The notes beneath the pieces are model-generated. The model was not told where the DNA came from. It saw nothing but the letters and a program-made list of their open reading frames with translations, and did not search any database. Positions 17,119 to 24,533 of a DNA stretch of 41,705 nt are shown one piece after another; the first letter of the stretch is position 1, and each line of letters opens with the position of its first letter. The stretch spans positions 1 through 41,705 of the forward strand of contig JAIRPG010000052.1 of assembly GCA_031257105.1 (NCBI GenBank), written 5' to 3'. The DNA is from Treponema sp. (GTDB lineage Bacteria; Spirochaetota; Spirochaetia; Treponematales; Breznakiellaceae). Position numbers and translations under genes: made by a program.

Positions 17119-17574
17119 CTATAATTCTGGAATACTTTCCCTCATTCTGTTAAGAAAATCCTCTCCGGTAATACCTTCCCGCAGGCATACAAATACCGTA
17201 TTATCCCTGCCGGCGATAGTTCCCAGCACATCATCCAATCCGAGCGTATCTACCGCTAGAGCCACCGCATCGGAATGGCCTGAATACGTCTTGATCACCA
17301 CCATATTACCAGACCAATCGATAGATATATAGCCCCGAAGGAAGTCGTTGATATAGGCCCGTTCAGCTTCCCGCTGCTCCTCTTCGCCGGGGAGGGAGTA
17401 GAAGTAACCGGTATCGCCATCTGATATTTTTCCCACCTTGAGGAGCTTCAAATCCCGGGACAGGGTAGCCTGGGTAACCACAAAGCCTTCTTGATGAAGG
17501 AGCCCCAGCAGGTTCTCCTGAGACTCTATGCGGTTGTTTTTTATGAGTTTTCGAACCGCTCTAAGACGAGTCAT
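17119..17574 (-). CDS. argR: Arginine repressor family regulator
   Basis: A 151-residue ArgR/AhrC-type protein from the ATG at 17574, the usual family length; the frame extends to a TTG at 17631 but that gives an untypical N-terminal tail. Residues 1-60 are the winged helix (TQATLSRDLKLLKVGKI, with the conserved SRDL). Residues 75-151 are the trimerising arginine-binding domain. The usual GTIAGDDT loop reads GTIAGRDNT here (118-126), with one extra residue and one of the two arginine-binding aspartates apparently lost. It is placed before pgi rather than arginine genes, so its targets may differ from the classical regulon. Confidence 0.88.
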   Translation of the reverse strand: MTRLRAVRKLIKNNRIESQENLLGLLHQEGFVVTQATLSRDLKLLKVGKISDGDTGYFYSLPGEEEQREAERAYINDFLRGYISIDWSGNMVVIKTYSGHSDAVALAVDTLGLDDVLGTIAGRDNTVFVCLREGITGEDFLNRMRESIPEL

Positions 17575-17619
17575 TCGCTCTTTCACACCAGGCTCCGGGC
17601 AAGATTTCGTACTTGGGTC

Positions 17620-17648
17620 AACATACGACAATTGGGAATTTCTTACAA
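17620..17648 (-). promoter_or_regulatory. Promoter of argR-pgi
   Basis: On the minus strand TTGTAA (17643-17648), 17 bases, TATGTT (17620-17625). Initiation would be near 17613, leaving a leader of about 40 bases before the ATG at 17574, which supports the shorter argR start. Confidence 0.45.
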
Positions 17649-17777
17649 GAACCTCCCCTTCGCTTGAACGCCGCTCTTTTTACACTTTGTAAGAGAGAAA
17701 AAAACGCCGATACTTTAACGAAACACCTCATGGAGTGCAGGTGAGTTACACGGGATGAGCAGGGAGGAGATGATCCA

Positions 17778-19208
17778 ATGGCGGAGCCAGCGAAGAACGA
17801 AAACAAGCCAAACCGCTCCATGATAATGGCGGAAAAAAAGAACGATGGAAATATGGTCGTTGCTTTTTCCGAAAACGATATTGAAGTCCGGGCGGATTTC
17901 ATCCCCCCCATTGGTACCGGAGCGATCATCACTGAACAATATACCACGGCTCTCCTGGAAAGGTTCAACATTGTCTATGGAGTGTACCAGGAAGTTCTGG
18001 CGGATACGGTGAGGCAGTGTAATCTGGAAAGAAAAATCATTAAAGATGTTGTTATCGCCCGGGGTGATGCTCCTGAAGAAGAAGTACCCGAATACTTCGA
18101 GTTGAATTCCATACTCAGCGAGCCGGTTCCCTATTTAACGGAAAAACAAGATGAGCTGCGGCAGATCGATTACCGCGCCATTTCCCCTTTCGTCATCGTC
18201 AAAGAGGGACAGATCCTGGCCAGTCTGCACCCTTATAAGCCTGGAAAAGAAGGTAAAAACGTTCATGGCATTGCCGTTCCATTCCAGGTGATCCAGCCCG
18301 TAGGGGGGGTCATTGGGGGAAGCAATACGCAAACCGGGGAGAAATTCATCACCTCCAGGATCAACGGCCAGTTTATTCAGAAAGGTTCAGAGATAAGCGT
18401 TCAGGAATCGCTGGTGATCAACGGCCCGGTAGGTTACGCCACAGGAAATATTATCTACCCAGGAGACGTGATCATTGATGGGCCGGTTTCAGATGGGTTC
18501 AAGATCGTTTCCGGCGGTTCGGTAACGATAAAGCAGACCTTTGATGTAACCAACGTGATTACCAAAGGCGATCTTGTCGTTACCGGGGGTATTATTGGCC
18601 GAGGAGTGGCGCTGATCAAAGTCGGCGGCGACATCAAGACGAAATTTATCCAAAATTCGCGGGTTGCGTGCCGGAAAAATGTTATTGTTGATACCGAAGT
18701 GGTGAATTCCAGCATCTACGCCATGGGAAGCCTTGATCTAGGCGATAAAGGAATGGTTTTGGGGGGTGATATTTACGCCATCAACGGGGTCAGGGCGGGA
18801 AATATCGGGAAAAAAGCGGGTAAATCCACCGCGATCCACTGCGGTATAGACTTTACGATTCAGCAGGAAAAGGAAAAATGCAATAACCAACTCCGAATCC
18901 TCACCGCCAAGCTGGGAAAAGTTAGGGAAATTATGGATCAGCCGGAATTAGATGCGGAAAAACGGGTTCGTATGGATGAACTTCTCCACCGTCTGGAAGA
19001 TGAACAGAAGAAAATTGCCGCGCGGATCACCGCGCTTTTGGGGAAGCCCAACGATAACGAAAAAGCGGTTGTTGAAGTAAGCGGCGAAATTTGTCCGGGA
19101 ACCCTTATTGAAATCTGCCAGGTGGCCCTCTTTGTTACCGAACCCCTACGAAAAGTGAGAATACAACTGGATGTTCCTACCGGTAAGCTGATCCATACTC
19201 CGCTGTAA
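17778..19208 (+). CDS. fapA: FapA family protein (DUF342)
   Basis: A 476-residue cytoplasmic protein of the DUF342/FapA family; members in Vibrio affect polar flagellar assembly and FlhF placement, and many bacteria carry uncharacterised paralogues. Here an N-terminal region (about 1-160) precedes a long beta-helix-like domain (about 165-365) with short G-rich turns (SGGSVTIKQTF, KVGGDIKTKFI, GVRAGNIGKKAG). A coiled coil (about 370-430) and a small C-terminal beta part follow. The start is supported by GGGAGGAG eight bases upstream. A candidate promoter (TTGTAA at 17687 and GATACT at 17709) precedes it. It converges on the helicase gene with a 7-base gap. A flagellar or polar role is inferred from the family only. 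Confidence 0.85.
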   Translation: MAEPAKNENKPNRSMIMAEKKNDGNMVVAFSENDIEVRADFIPPIGTGAIITEQYTTALLERFNIVYGVYQEVLADTVRQCNLERKIIKDVVIARGDAPEEEVPEYFELNSILSEPVPYLTEKQDELRQIDYRAISPFVIVKEGQILASLHPYKPGKEGKNVHGIAVPFQVIQPVGGVIGGSNTQTGEKFITSRINGQFIQKGSEISVQESLVINGPVGYATGNIIYPGDVIIDGPVSDGFKIVSGGSVTIKQTFDVTNVITKGDLVVTGGIIGRGVALIKVGGDIKTKFIQNSRVACRKNVIVDTEVVNSSIYAMGSLDLGDKGMVLGGDIYAINGVRAGNIGKKAGKSTAIHCGIDFTIQQEKEKCNNQLRILTAKLGKVREIMDQPELDAEKRVRMDELLHRLEDEQKKIAARITALLGKPNDNEKAVVEVSGEICPGTLIEICQVALFVTEPLRKVRIQLDVPTGKLIHTPL

Positions 19209-19215
19209 CGAGAAC

Positions 19216-22200
19216 CTACCGGTTGAAGAGGGCCCGCAGTTCGTCGTGGCTCATCCGGGCCAGCCAGGATTCCCCGGAAGCCACGGTCATGTCCGCCAGT
19301 TCCCGCTTGCTCTGGAGCATGGCGTCTATCTTTTCCTCAAAACTATTCTTGGTGATAAAGCGATGGACAAAGACGTTCCGCTTCTGGCCGATACGGAAGG
19401 CCCGGTCGGTGGCCTGGTTCTCCACCGCCGGGTTGTACCAGAGGTCGTAGTGGATCACCCGGCTCGCGGCGGTGAGGTTGAGGCCCAGGCCCCCGGCTTT
19501 GAGGCTCACCAGGAGTATGGGGCAGGCGGCGTCGGTCTGAAAGCGGTCTATCACCCCGCTGCGCTGTTTGCCGGTCATGCCGCCGTGGTACAGCAGGGCC
19601 GCTTCGCCCAGTTCTTCCCGGATGATGCTTTCCAGACATTCCAGGGTTTCCACGTACTGACTGAACACCAGCGTCTTCTCCCGGCCCGCCAGGATCTCCT
19701 GAAGCAGGGTGAGGAGGAGCGTCGCCTTGCCCGAAAGACTTGAGCGGGCGGGGCTTTCCTTGTCGTAGACCCGTGGGTGATCGCAGACCTGCTTGAGCGC
19801 GGTAAGGAGGGACAGGATCAGGGCGCGGCGCTGGCCTGGATCTTCCATGGCTTCGGACTTCTCCATGGTGTCCGCCACGATGCTTTCGTAGAGCGCCGCC
19901 TGCCCTTTTTCCAGGGCCGCGTATTCGTTGATGCTGATCTTGTCGGGCAGGTCGGAGATGACCGTCTTATCGGTCTTGAGCCGCCTGAGCAGGAAGGGAG
20001 CGGTGATCTTCCGCAGGGCCTCGGCCTTGTCTTTCCGCCGCATCACCTCGATGGGGACTCTCCAGGTTTCCTTGAATTCCGCCTGGGCGCCCAGGTAGCC
20101 GGGGAGGATGAAGTCGAAGAGGGAACGCATGTCCTCAAGGCGGTTCTCCACCGGGGTTCCCGACAGGGCCAGGCGGAACCGGGAACGGAGCTGCTTCACC
20201 GTCTTTGCGCCCCTAGTTTCGGCGTTCTTCATCAGGTGGGCCTCGTCCACGATGAGGAGCGAGAAGGGCCGTTCCCGCAGCTTCTCCGCGTCCCGCACGG
20301 CGGTCTGGTAGGTGGTGAGGAACACATCCGCCGCTTCATCGCCCGCCGGAGCAGCCAGGGTACGGCCCGCGCCGTGGTAGCGGGAAAGCCGGAGAACCGG
20401 GGCAAAGCGGGAGAGTTCCCGCTCCCAGTTTTCCAGCAGCGCCGCCGGGGCCACCACCAGGCACCCGTCACCCAAGAGCCCCTCCTCCCGCAGCCGGAGC
20501 AGCGCCGCGATGGACTGGACGGTCTTTCCCAGGCCCATGTCGTCCGCCAGGATACAGCCAAAGCCCGCCAGCAGGAGGGAGCAGACCCAGTTGTAGCCCC
20601 GCTCCTGGTACTCCCGCAGGGAGGCGTGGAGATCCGGCGGAACCGGGAAGGATCTTTCCGCGAAGAGCCGCTGGATCACCGCCTCGGCGTCAACCGACAG
20701 AACGCTGTCCCCGGAAAAGTGGGCCTTGAGGAAGTCGTTGACCGACGCTTCCCCTGTCTCTGCGCCCTTGAGGAGCCGGGAAAGTTCCGCCGGATCCAGC
20801 CGGATGAACTGGTTGCGGAATTTCACGAGCCCCTTCTTCTGCTTGAGTAGGGCCTTCCACTCTTCCGCGCTGAGAACCGTATCGCCGATGGCAACCTGCC
20901 AGCTCCAGTCCAGGAGGCTCCCCAGGTCGAGGTAGCTCACCAGGGAACCGGCCTTCTTCGCGTCCCCCTGCATCACCAGCCGGGGCTTGAGTTCCCGGTG
21001 CAGGTTCTTGGGGAAGATCACCCCGATCCCCAGCCGGGCAAGGAGATCCGACGCGGTATCCAGAAAGTCCATGAGTCTTTCGGTGGAAAGCCCCACGGTT
21101 TTTTGGGTTGACAGCGCCCGGATTTCCGGGAGGTAGTTGGCCAGGGCCGTGGGGGCCTTGAGCACGTCCAGGGAACCGGTCTTCTTTACCGCGTCCTTGA
21201 GGGGCGCCGCTTTGACCGCCCCCGCTTCTTCCAGCAGCACATCCATAGAAAGGTTGAAACCGGGGATGCTCTGATCATCCGCATCCTCTTTTCCCGCCTT
21301 TCCCGTAGTCTTCAAGGTAAAGCGGTACTTCCAGGCGGTAAAATCCGTGTGGAGCACCGCCAGCCAGTTGTCGATTCCCCGGGGGATACTCCGCTGCGCC
21401 GGGGAAGCGGTGTCCATCACCGCGCCCCGGAAGAAGAGTTCTTCTAGTTCGTCTCGTCCGGCGCGTCCGGCAAACCAGGTGTGTTTGACCCATTCGCCCA
21501 GAAGCGCCGATACCAAGAGTTCCACCACGCTTCTCCCGGAGGCATAGTGGAGCGCTGTTTTACGGGACTTTCGGCCTTCCCCCAGGAGCAACATTCGGTC
21601 TTCATAGTCCGCGAGGGTGTTCAGGGCCTCGTTGATCAGGGGAAGGGCGCGGTAGGGCTGCCATATCACCCGAAGCTGCCTGCCCTCCAGGATGGGGCAG
21701 GGGATAAAGGCCCCGGCGGAACAGAGAAGGTTGAGGAATTTGAACAAATAGTAGAGGAACGTGTAGTTTTCCGTGCCATCTTCAGAGGAAAAGTCTCGAA
21801 ACCGCAGGAATGCCTCGTAGACCGGGTAGCGCTCTTCCTCGCCGGAGAGGGTCTTTCGTATCAGGATGGGCTGGGAACCGGGGCCGGGATCGGAACATTC
21901 AAGACTCCAGCGGGAGCGGGAAAAGCGGTGTTCCAGCTCCTCGGTCTGCTCCGCAGCCGACTGCTCTGCTGTCGCCGACTCCCAAGGGACGAACCGGGCC
22001 GCTTCGTGGTAGAAGGCTGCCAGGGTCACCGCGAAGTCTCGCTCGCTGAACGCCGGTTTAGGGGGAAGCAGAGAGAGGATAAGTTCCGCGCAGTGCGGGA
22101 TCTCCGGGAATTCAGGCGGCAGCGTGGGGCGTTCATGCATCCCCTTGCCGGCTTCTACGGTGAAAGGAACGGTCAGCTTTCGATCCAGAGCGGCGCCGTA

Positions 22201-22701
22201 GCGGCTGCCTTGTTCTTTTAGGTCGATGCCCCGGATCCGGAAGAGCAGGGAGGGATCGGCGTCCACTTCCCTGGCGATGATATAGTAGAGCGCCGCCATG
22301 TGCTTGCACGGGTCGCCGTCATCCGGGCACGTGCAGGAACGGCGCATCTCGCTCCAGCGCCGGGGAATAAGGTTTATCCCCTCCCGTTTCAGCTTGGTAA
22401 GGAACGCCTCCGGCAGCTCTCCCGCCATGATAGCGGCCAGCAAGGAAGGATCCGCTTCGATAAGCTGGAAGATCCGCTCGGCTTCGACTAATTCGGGGAA
22501 TTCGATCTTTACCGTGTAGGAAGGGCGGTAGTTTCCCTTGACTTTGGCAATAGCGGTACGGCCTTTGAACTCCAGAGAGAGCACTTTGCCGGTGTTGGCG
22601 TAACTCTTCCCCCGATCAAGCCGGGCGCCCATCTGGTAGCTGTCCAGCACATCGATAAACCACTTGCCCCAGGGGCTGCGGCCATAGGTTTGCCGTGGCA
22701 T
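19216..22701 (-). CDS. SWIM zinc-finger SNF2-family helicase
   Basis: An 1161-residue Swi2/Snf2 ATPase, the HepA/RapA-like class without an adjacent nuclease. A SWIM zinc finger is at residues 123-134 (CTCPDDGDPCKH: two cysteines, then C and H). A long middle region of unknown fold (about 150-680) leads to the ATPase. The motor has motif I LADDMGLGKTVQSIAAL near 720, motif II VDEAHLMKN near 817, motif III LSGTPVENRLEDM near 850 and the helicase C lobe (VFSQYVETLECLE, LVSLKAGGLGLNLTAA, ATDRAFRIGQ). It should translocate on double-stranded DNA and remodel bound complexes; the partner is unknown. A TATAGT lies nine bases before the ATG and no Shine-Dalgarno is seen. Confidence 0.9.
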   Translation of the reverse strand: MPRQTYGRSPWGKWFIDVLDSYQMGARLDRGKSYANTGKVLSLEFKGRTAIAKVKGNYRPSYTVKIEFPELVEAERIFQLIEADPSLLAAIMAGELPEAFLTKLKREGINLIPRRWSEMRRSCTCPDDGDPCKHMAALYYIIAREVDADPSLLFRIRGIDLKEQGSRYGAALDRKLTVPFTVEAGKGMHERPTLPPEFPEIPHCAELILSLLPPKPAFSERDFAVTLAAFYHEAARFVPWESATAEQSAAEQTEELEHRFSRSRWSLECSDPGPGSQPILIRKTLSGEEERYPVYEAFLRFRDFSSEDGTENYTFLYYLFKFLNLLCSAGAFIPCPILEGRQLRVIWQPYRALPLINEALNTLADYEDRMLLLGEGRKSRKTALHYASGRSVVELLVSALLGEWVKHTWFAGRAGRDELEELFFRGAVMDTASPAQRSIPRGIDNWLAVLHTDFTAWKYRFTLKTTGKAGKEDADDQSIPGFNLSMDVLLEEAGAVKAAPLKDAVKKTGSLDVLKAPTALANYLPEIRALSTQKTVGLSTERLMDFLDTASDLLARLGIGVIFPKNLHRELKPRLVMQGDAKKAGSLVSYLDLGSLLDWSWQVAIGDTVLSAEEWKALLKQKKGLVKFRNQFIRLDPAELSRLLKGAETGEASVNDFLKAHFSGDSVLSVDAEAVIQRLFAERSFPVPPDLHASLREYQERGYNWVCSLLLAGFGCILADDMGLGKTVQSIAALLRLREEGLLGDGCLVVAPAALLENWERELSRFAPVLRLSRYHGAGRTLAAPAGDEAADVFLTTYQTAVRDAEKLRERPFSLLIVDEAHLMKNAETRGAKTVKQLRSRFRLALSGTPVENRLEDMRSLFDFILPGYLGAQAEFKETWRVPIEVMRRKDKAEALRKITAPFLLRRLKTDKTVISDLPDKISINEYAALEKGQAALYESIVADTMEKSEAMEDPGQRRALILSLLTALKQVCDHPRVYDKESPARSSLSGKATLLLTLLQEILAGREKTLVFSQYVETLECLESIIREELGEAALLYHGGMTGKQRSGVIDRFQTDAACPILLVSLKAGGLGLNLTAASRVIHYDLWYNPAVENQATDRAFRIGQKRNVFVHRFITKNSFEEKIDAMLQSKRELADMTVASGESWLARMSHDELRALFNR

Positions 22702-22710
22702 AATACGCTT

Positions 22711-22739
22711 ACTATAGCGCGGCCCCCCCGTCTTGAGAA
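22711..22739 (-). promoter_or_regulatory. Candidate promoter of the SNF2 helicase gene, near-leaderless
   Basis: On the minus strand TTCTCA (22734-22739, weak), 17 bases, TATAGT (22711-22716), then nine bases to the ATG at 22701. The predicted leader is only about three bases and contains no ribosome site. Confidence 0.4.
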
Positions 22740-22746
22740 GCGATCT

Positions 22747-23499
22747 CTATGAGTCGTTATGGGGAATCGGGGCGGGCTTCCGTTTCGCCGCTTCCAAGGG
22801 GAGGCTTTCAAGGTAACCATCCAGCAATTCCTGTTCTCCAGCGGACAAAAAAATGAATTCCAGACATAATTCCGGGCTTTTACGGATAACCCGGCAGATA
22901 GGGGATAAGATATGTTCACCAACTCTGAGGGAACACTCACTGAGTTCCTCGTCTTCCAACATCAAACTGATGAGTTCAGGATCGTTAGCGATAAAAGAAA
23001 TCCCCGTGGAAGAGAGGGTCTGCACCGTACCGGTGATGAGTTCCTTTGTCCGGGGGTTGATGATGCAAAGCCCGAACCGCATCCATTTGTCCATGTGGTG
23101 CCGGCGGGCGCGGCGTCTCTCGTCCAATTCGATATAGCGTCCCAGTATGCTTTGCAGGCGGTCTACTTCGGCGGCATGGCCCAGGTTTTCTGGGACAATA
23201 CCGTTGATGCCGATATAGAAAGCCTTTGCCGCGTCATCTATAGAGAAACCCGCCCCGGCGAGGACAACAATGGGGCAGATCTCCTTGGGACGCTCTGAAC
23301 GGACAAATTGAACCAGCGTCTTCCAGTGCCGGGGAAAATCCTGGGCGCTGATGATAATCCCCGCAGGATCTATCTCCTCCAGGTTATCCATCGCCTTGAG
23401 GACGTGACGGTAACGAACAATGTCAAACCCCAAGGGCCTTATTTTTCCAGAAATAATTGTTAGGACTTCATCAGAGTCCAGTATCACCATTAATTTCAT
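22747..23499 (-). CDS. Degenerate receiver domain fused to a PilZ-like domain
   Basis: A 250-residue cytoplasmic protein. Residues 1-115 fold like a response-regulator receiver (MVILDSDEVLTII, GIIISAQDFP, PIVVLAGAG). The phosphoacceptor aspartate at the end of the third strand is replaced (S-A in IIISAQ), and the conserved threonine and lysine are also absent, so it is probably not phosphorylated. Residues about 125-230 resemble PilZ. The basic RRRARRHH gives an RxxxR motif, but the second motif reads TLSSTG where D/N-x-S-x-x-G is expected, so c-di-GMP binding is uncertain. Its ATG overlaps the preceding stop (ATGA), indicating translational coupling to the secreted protein upstream. Confidence 0.65.
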   Translation of the reverse strand: MKLMVILDSDEVLTIISGKIRPLGFDIVRYRHVLKAMDNLEEIDPAGIIISAQDFPRHWKTLVQFVRSERPKEICPIVVLAGAGFSIDDAAKAFYIGINGIVPENLGHAAEVDRLQSILGRYIELDERRRARRHHMDKWMRFGLCIINPRTKELITGTVQTLSSTGISFIANDPELISLMLEDEELSECSLRVGEHILSPICRVIRKSPELCLEFIFLSAGEQELLDGYLESLPLEAAKRKPAPIPHNDS

Positions 23500-24467
23500 T
23501 CAGTCCCCAAGTGTACTACCACATAGTCTACGATAGTCCAAATATCATCTCTCCGGCGCAGATAGTACGTGTACCGCTTCCGTTCAGTATAATTACCAGA
23601 AGTTCTGAATTTTTCCAGTACCACCACGGTTCCTTCTTCGGGGCCGTAGTTGGTTCGCTCGATTTCAAATTCTGAAGGGATGGTAGAAATATCCCCATCT
23701 ATTATTGAAGATTCAAGTTCCGTCCGGTATCGGGTGAGGATCCGCTGACGATCTTCCTCGGACGCAGCCTGCCACTGCCGGCCCCGGGCGCCGTCACGGG
23801 TGATCATGGCTTCCAAATCCAGGTAGAGGAAGAATTTTTCCCACTGGGATTTCTGCCGGGCGGTAAGGGTATACCGTACCACCTCATCCGGGGGGAGCCG
23901 ATCCCGCACCAGTACCGCATTGGTAGCCTCGTCCATAGCCCTTGGGATCCCATCGGGGCCCGGAATCACCGGGGGCCTAATGCTCAGGCTTAACCGGTTA
24001 GATTCCAGCGCGGAGAATGCGGCGTTGCGATACAATTCCGGGTAGATCCGGGCCTGAATGATGAAGGAACCGCTCTGGCGTAGTTCCGCGTAGTTCCGAA
24101 TATCTTCTATAAAAGAAAAAGATTCCCCGCTTTCCACGGCAATTTCCCGAAAAAAGACCTGCTGGTTCATCGTCCGCTTCCGTACCAGGAAATCAGCGGG
24201 TTCCACCGGCCTGTTCGTTACGGTACGGACATCAAAGTCTATCGAAAACATTCGTTCATCGGCCAGTTTAAAACGATAGGTGAAAGGCCCATTGTTGGTA
24301 ACGGTAACCAGCACCGAGATTGGCGCATCCTCTACATAGTAGATCCGTTTATCGAAGAAGCGGATGGAAACGTCTATATCGGCTCTTTCCGCGGCAAACG
24401 AAGCCGACGGCGCTAGAAGCAGGACCAAAAAAAGGTTGAGTTTGATCAAAACGTTTCGTTTTTTCAC
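23496..24467 (-). CDS. Secreted or periplasmic protein, function unknown
   Basis: I do not recognise the family. From the GTG at 24467 it has 323 residues and begins with a clear signal peptide (KKRNVLIKLNLFLVLLLAPSASFA, cleavage about residue 25). An immunoglobulin-like beta segment follows (about 30-165, with SVLVTVTNNGPFTYRFKLADERMF). A charged second half has the run ASEEDRQRILTRYRTELESS. The GTG is preferred to the upstream TTG because GAGGAG precedes it at seven bases and it removes five untypical residues. The gene is coupled by ATGA overlap to the receiver-PilZ gene, so the two probably work together. It is divergent from mfd. Confidence 0.7.
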   Translation of the reverse strand: MKKRNVLIKLNLFLVLLLAPSASFAAERADIDVSIRFFDKRIYYVEDAPISVLVTVTNNGPFTYRFKLADERMFSIDFDVRTVTNRPVEPADFLVRKRTMNQQVFFREIAVESGESFSFIEDIRNYAELRQSGSFIIQARIYPELYRNAAFSALESNRLSLSIRPPVIPGPDGIPRAMDEATNAVLVRDRLPPDEVVRYTLTARQKSQWEKFFLYLDLEAMITRDGARGRQWQAASEEDRQRILTRYRTELESSIIDGDISTIPSEFEIERTNYGPEEGTVVVLEKFRTSGNYTERKRYTYYLRRRDDIWTIVDYVVVHLGTE

Positions 24468-24488
24468 CCTACAACTCCTCAAGAATAC

Positions 24489-24518
24489 GTTACATTAAAG
24501 ATAATTTTATAGTATAAC
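24489..24518 (+). promoter_or_regulatory. Candidate promoter of mfd
   Basis: GTTACA (24489-24494), 18 bases, TATAAC (24513-24518). A leader of about 10 bases carries GGAAGA (24523-24528), five bases before the ATG at 24534. The region is AT-rich and an overlapping TATAGT at 24508 is an alternative -10. Confidence 0.4.
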
Positions 24519-24533
24519 TATCGGAAGATCTCT

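Noticed and set aside
19777-20850. A 357-codon plus-strand frame inside the SNF2 helicase gene
   Set aside because: Antisense to intact helicase motifs; no recognisable domain.
19216-24482. The SNF2 helicase with its neighbours as an antiphage defence island
   Set aside because: The neighbours are a FapA protein, a receiver-PilZ protein and a secreted protein; no nuclease, methylase or other defence partner is adjacent.
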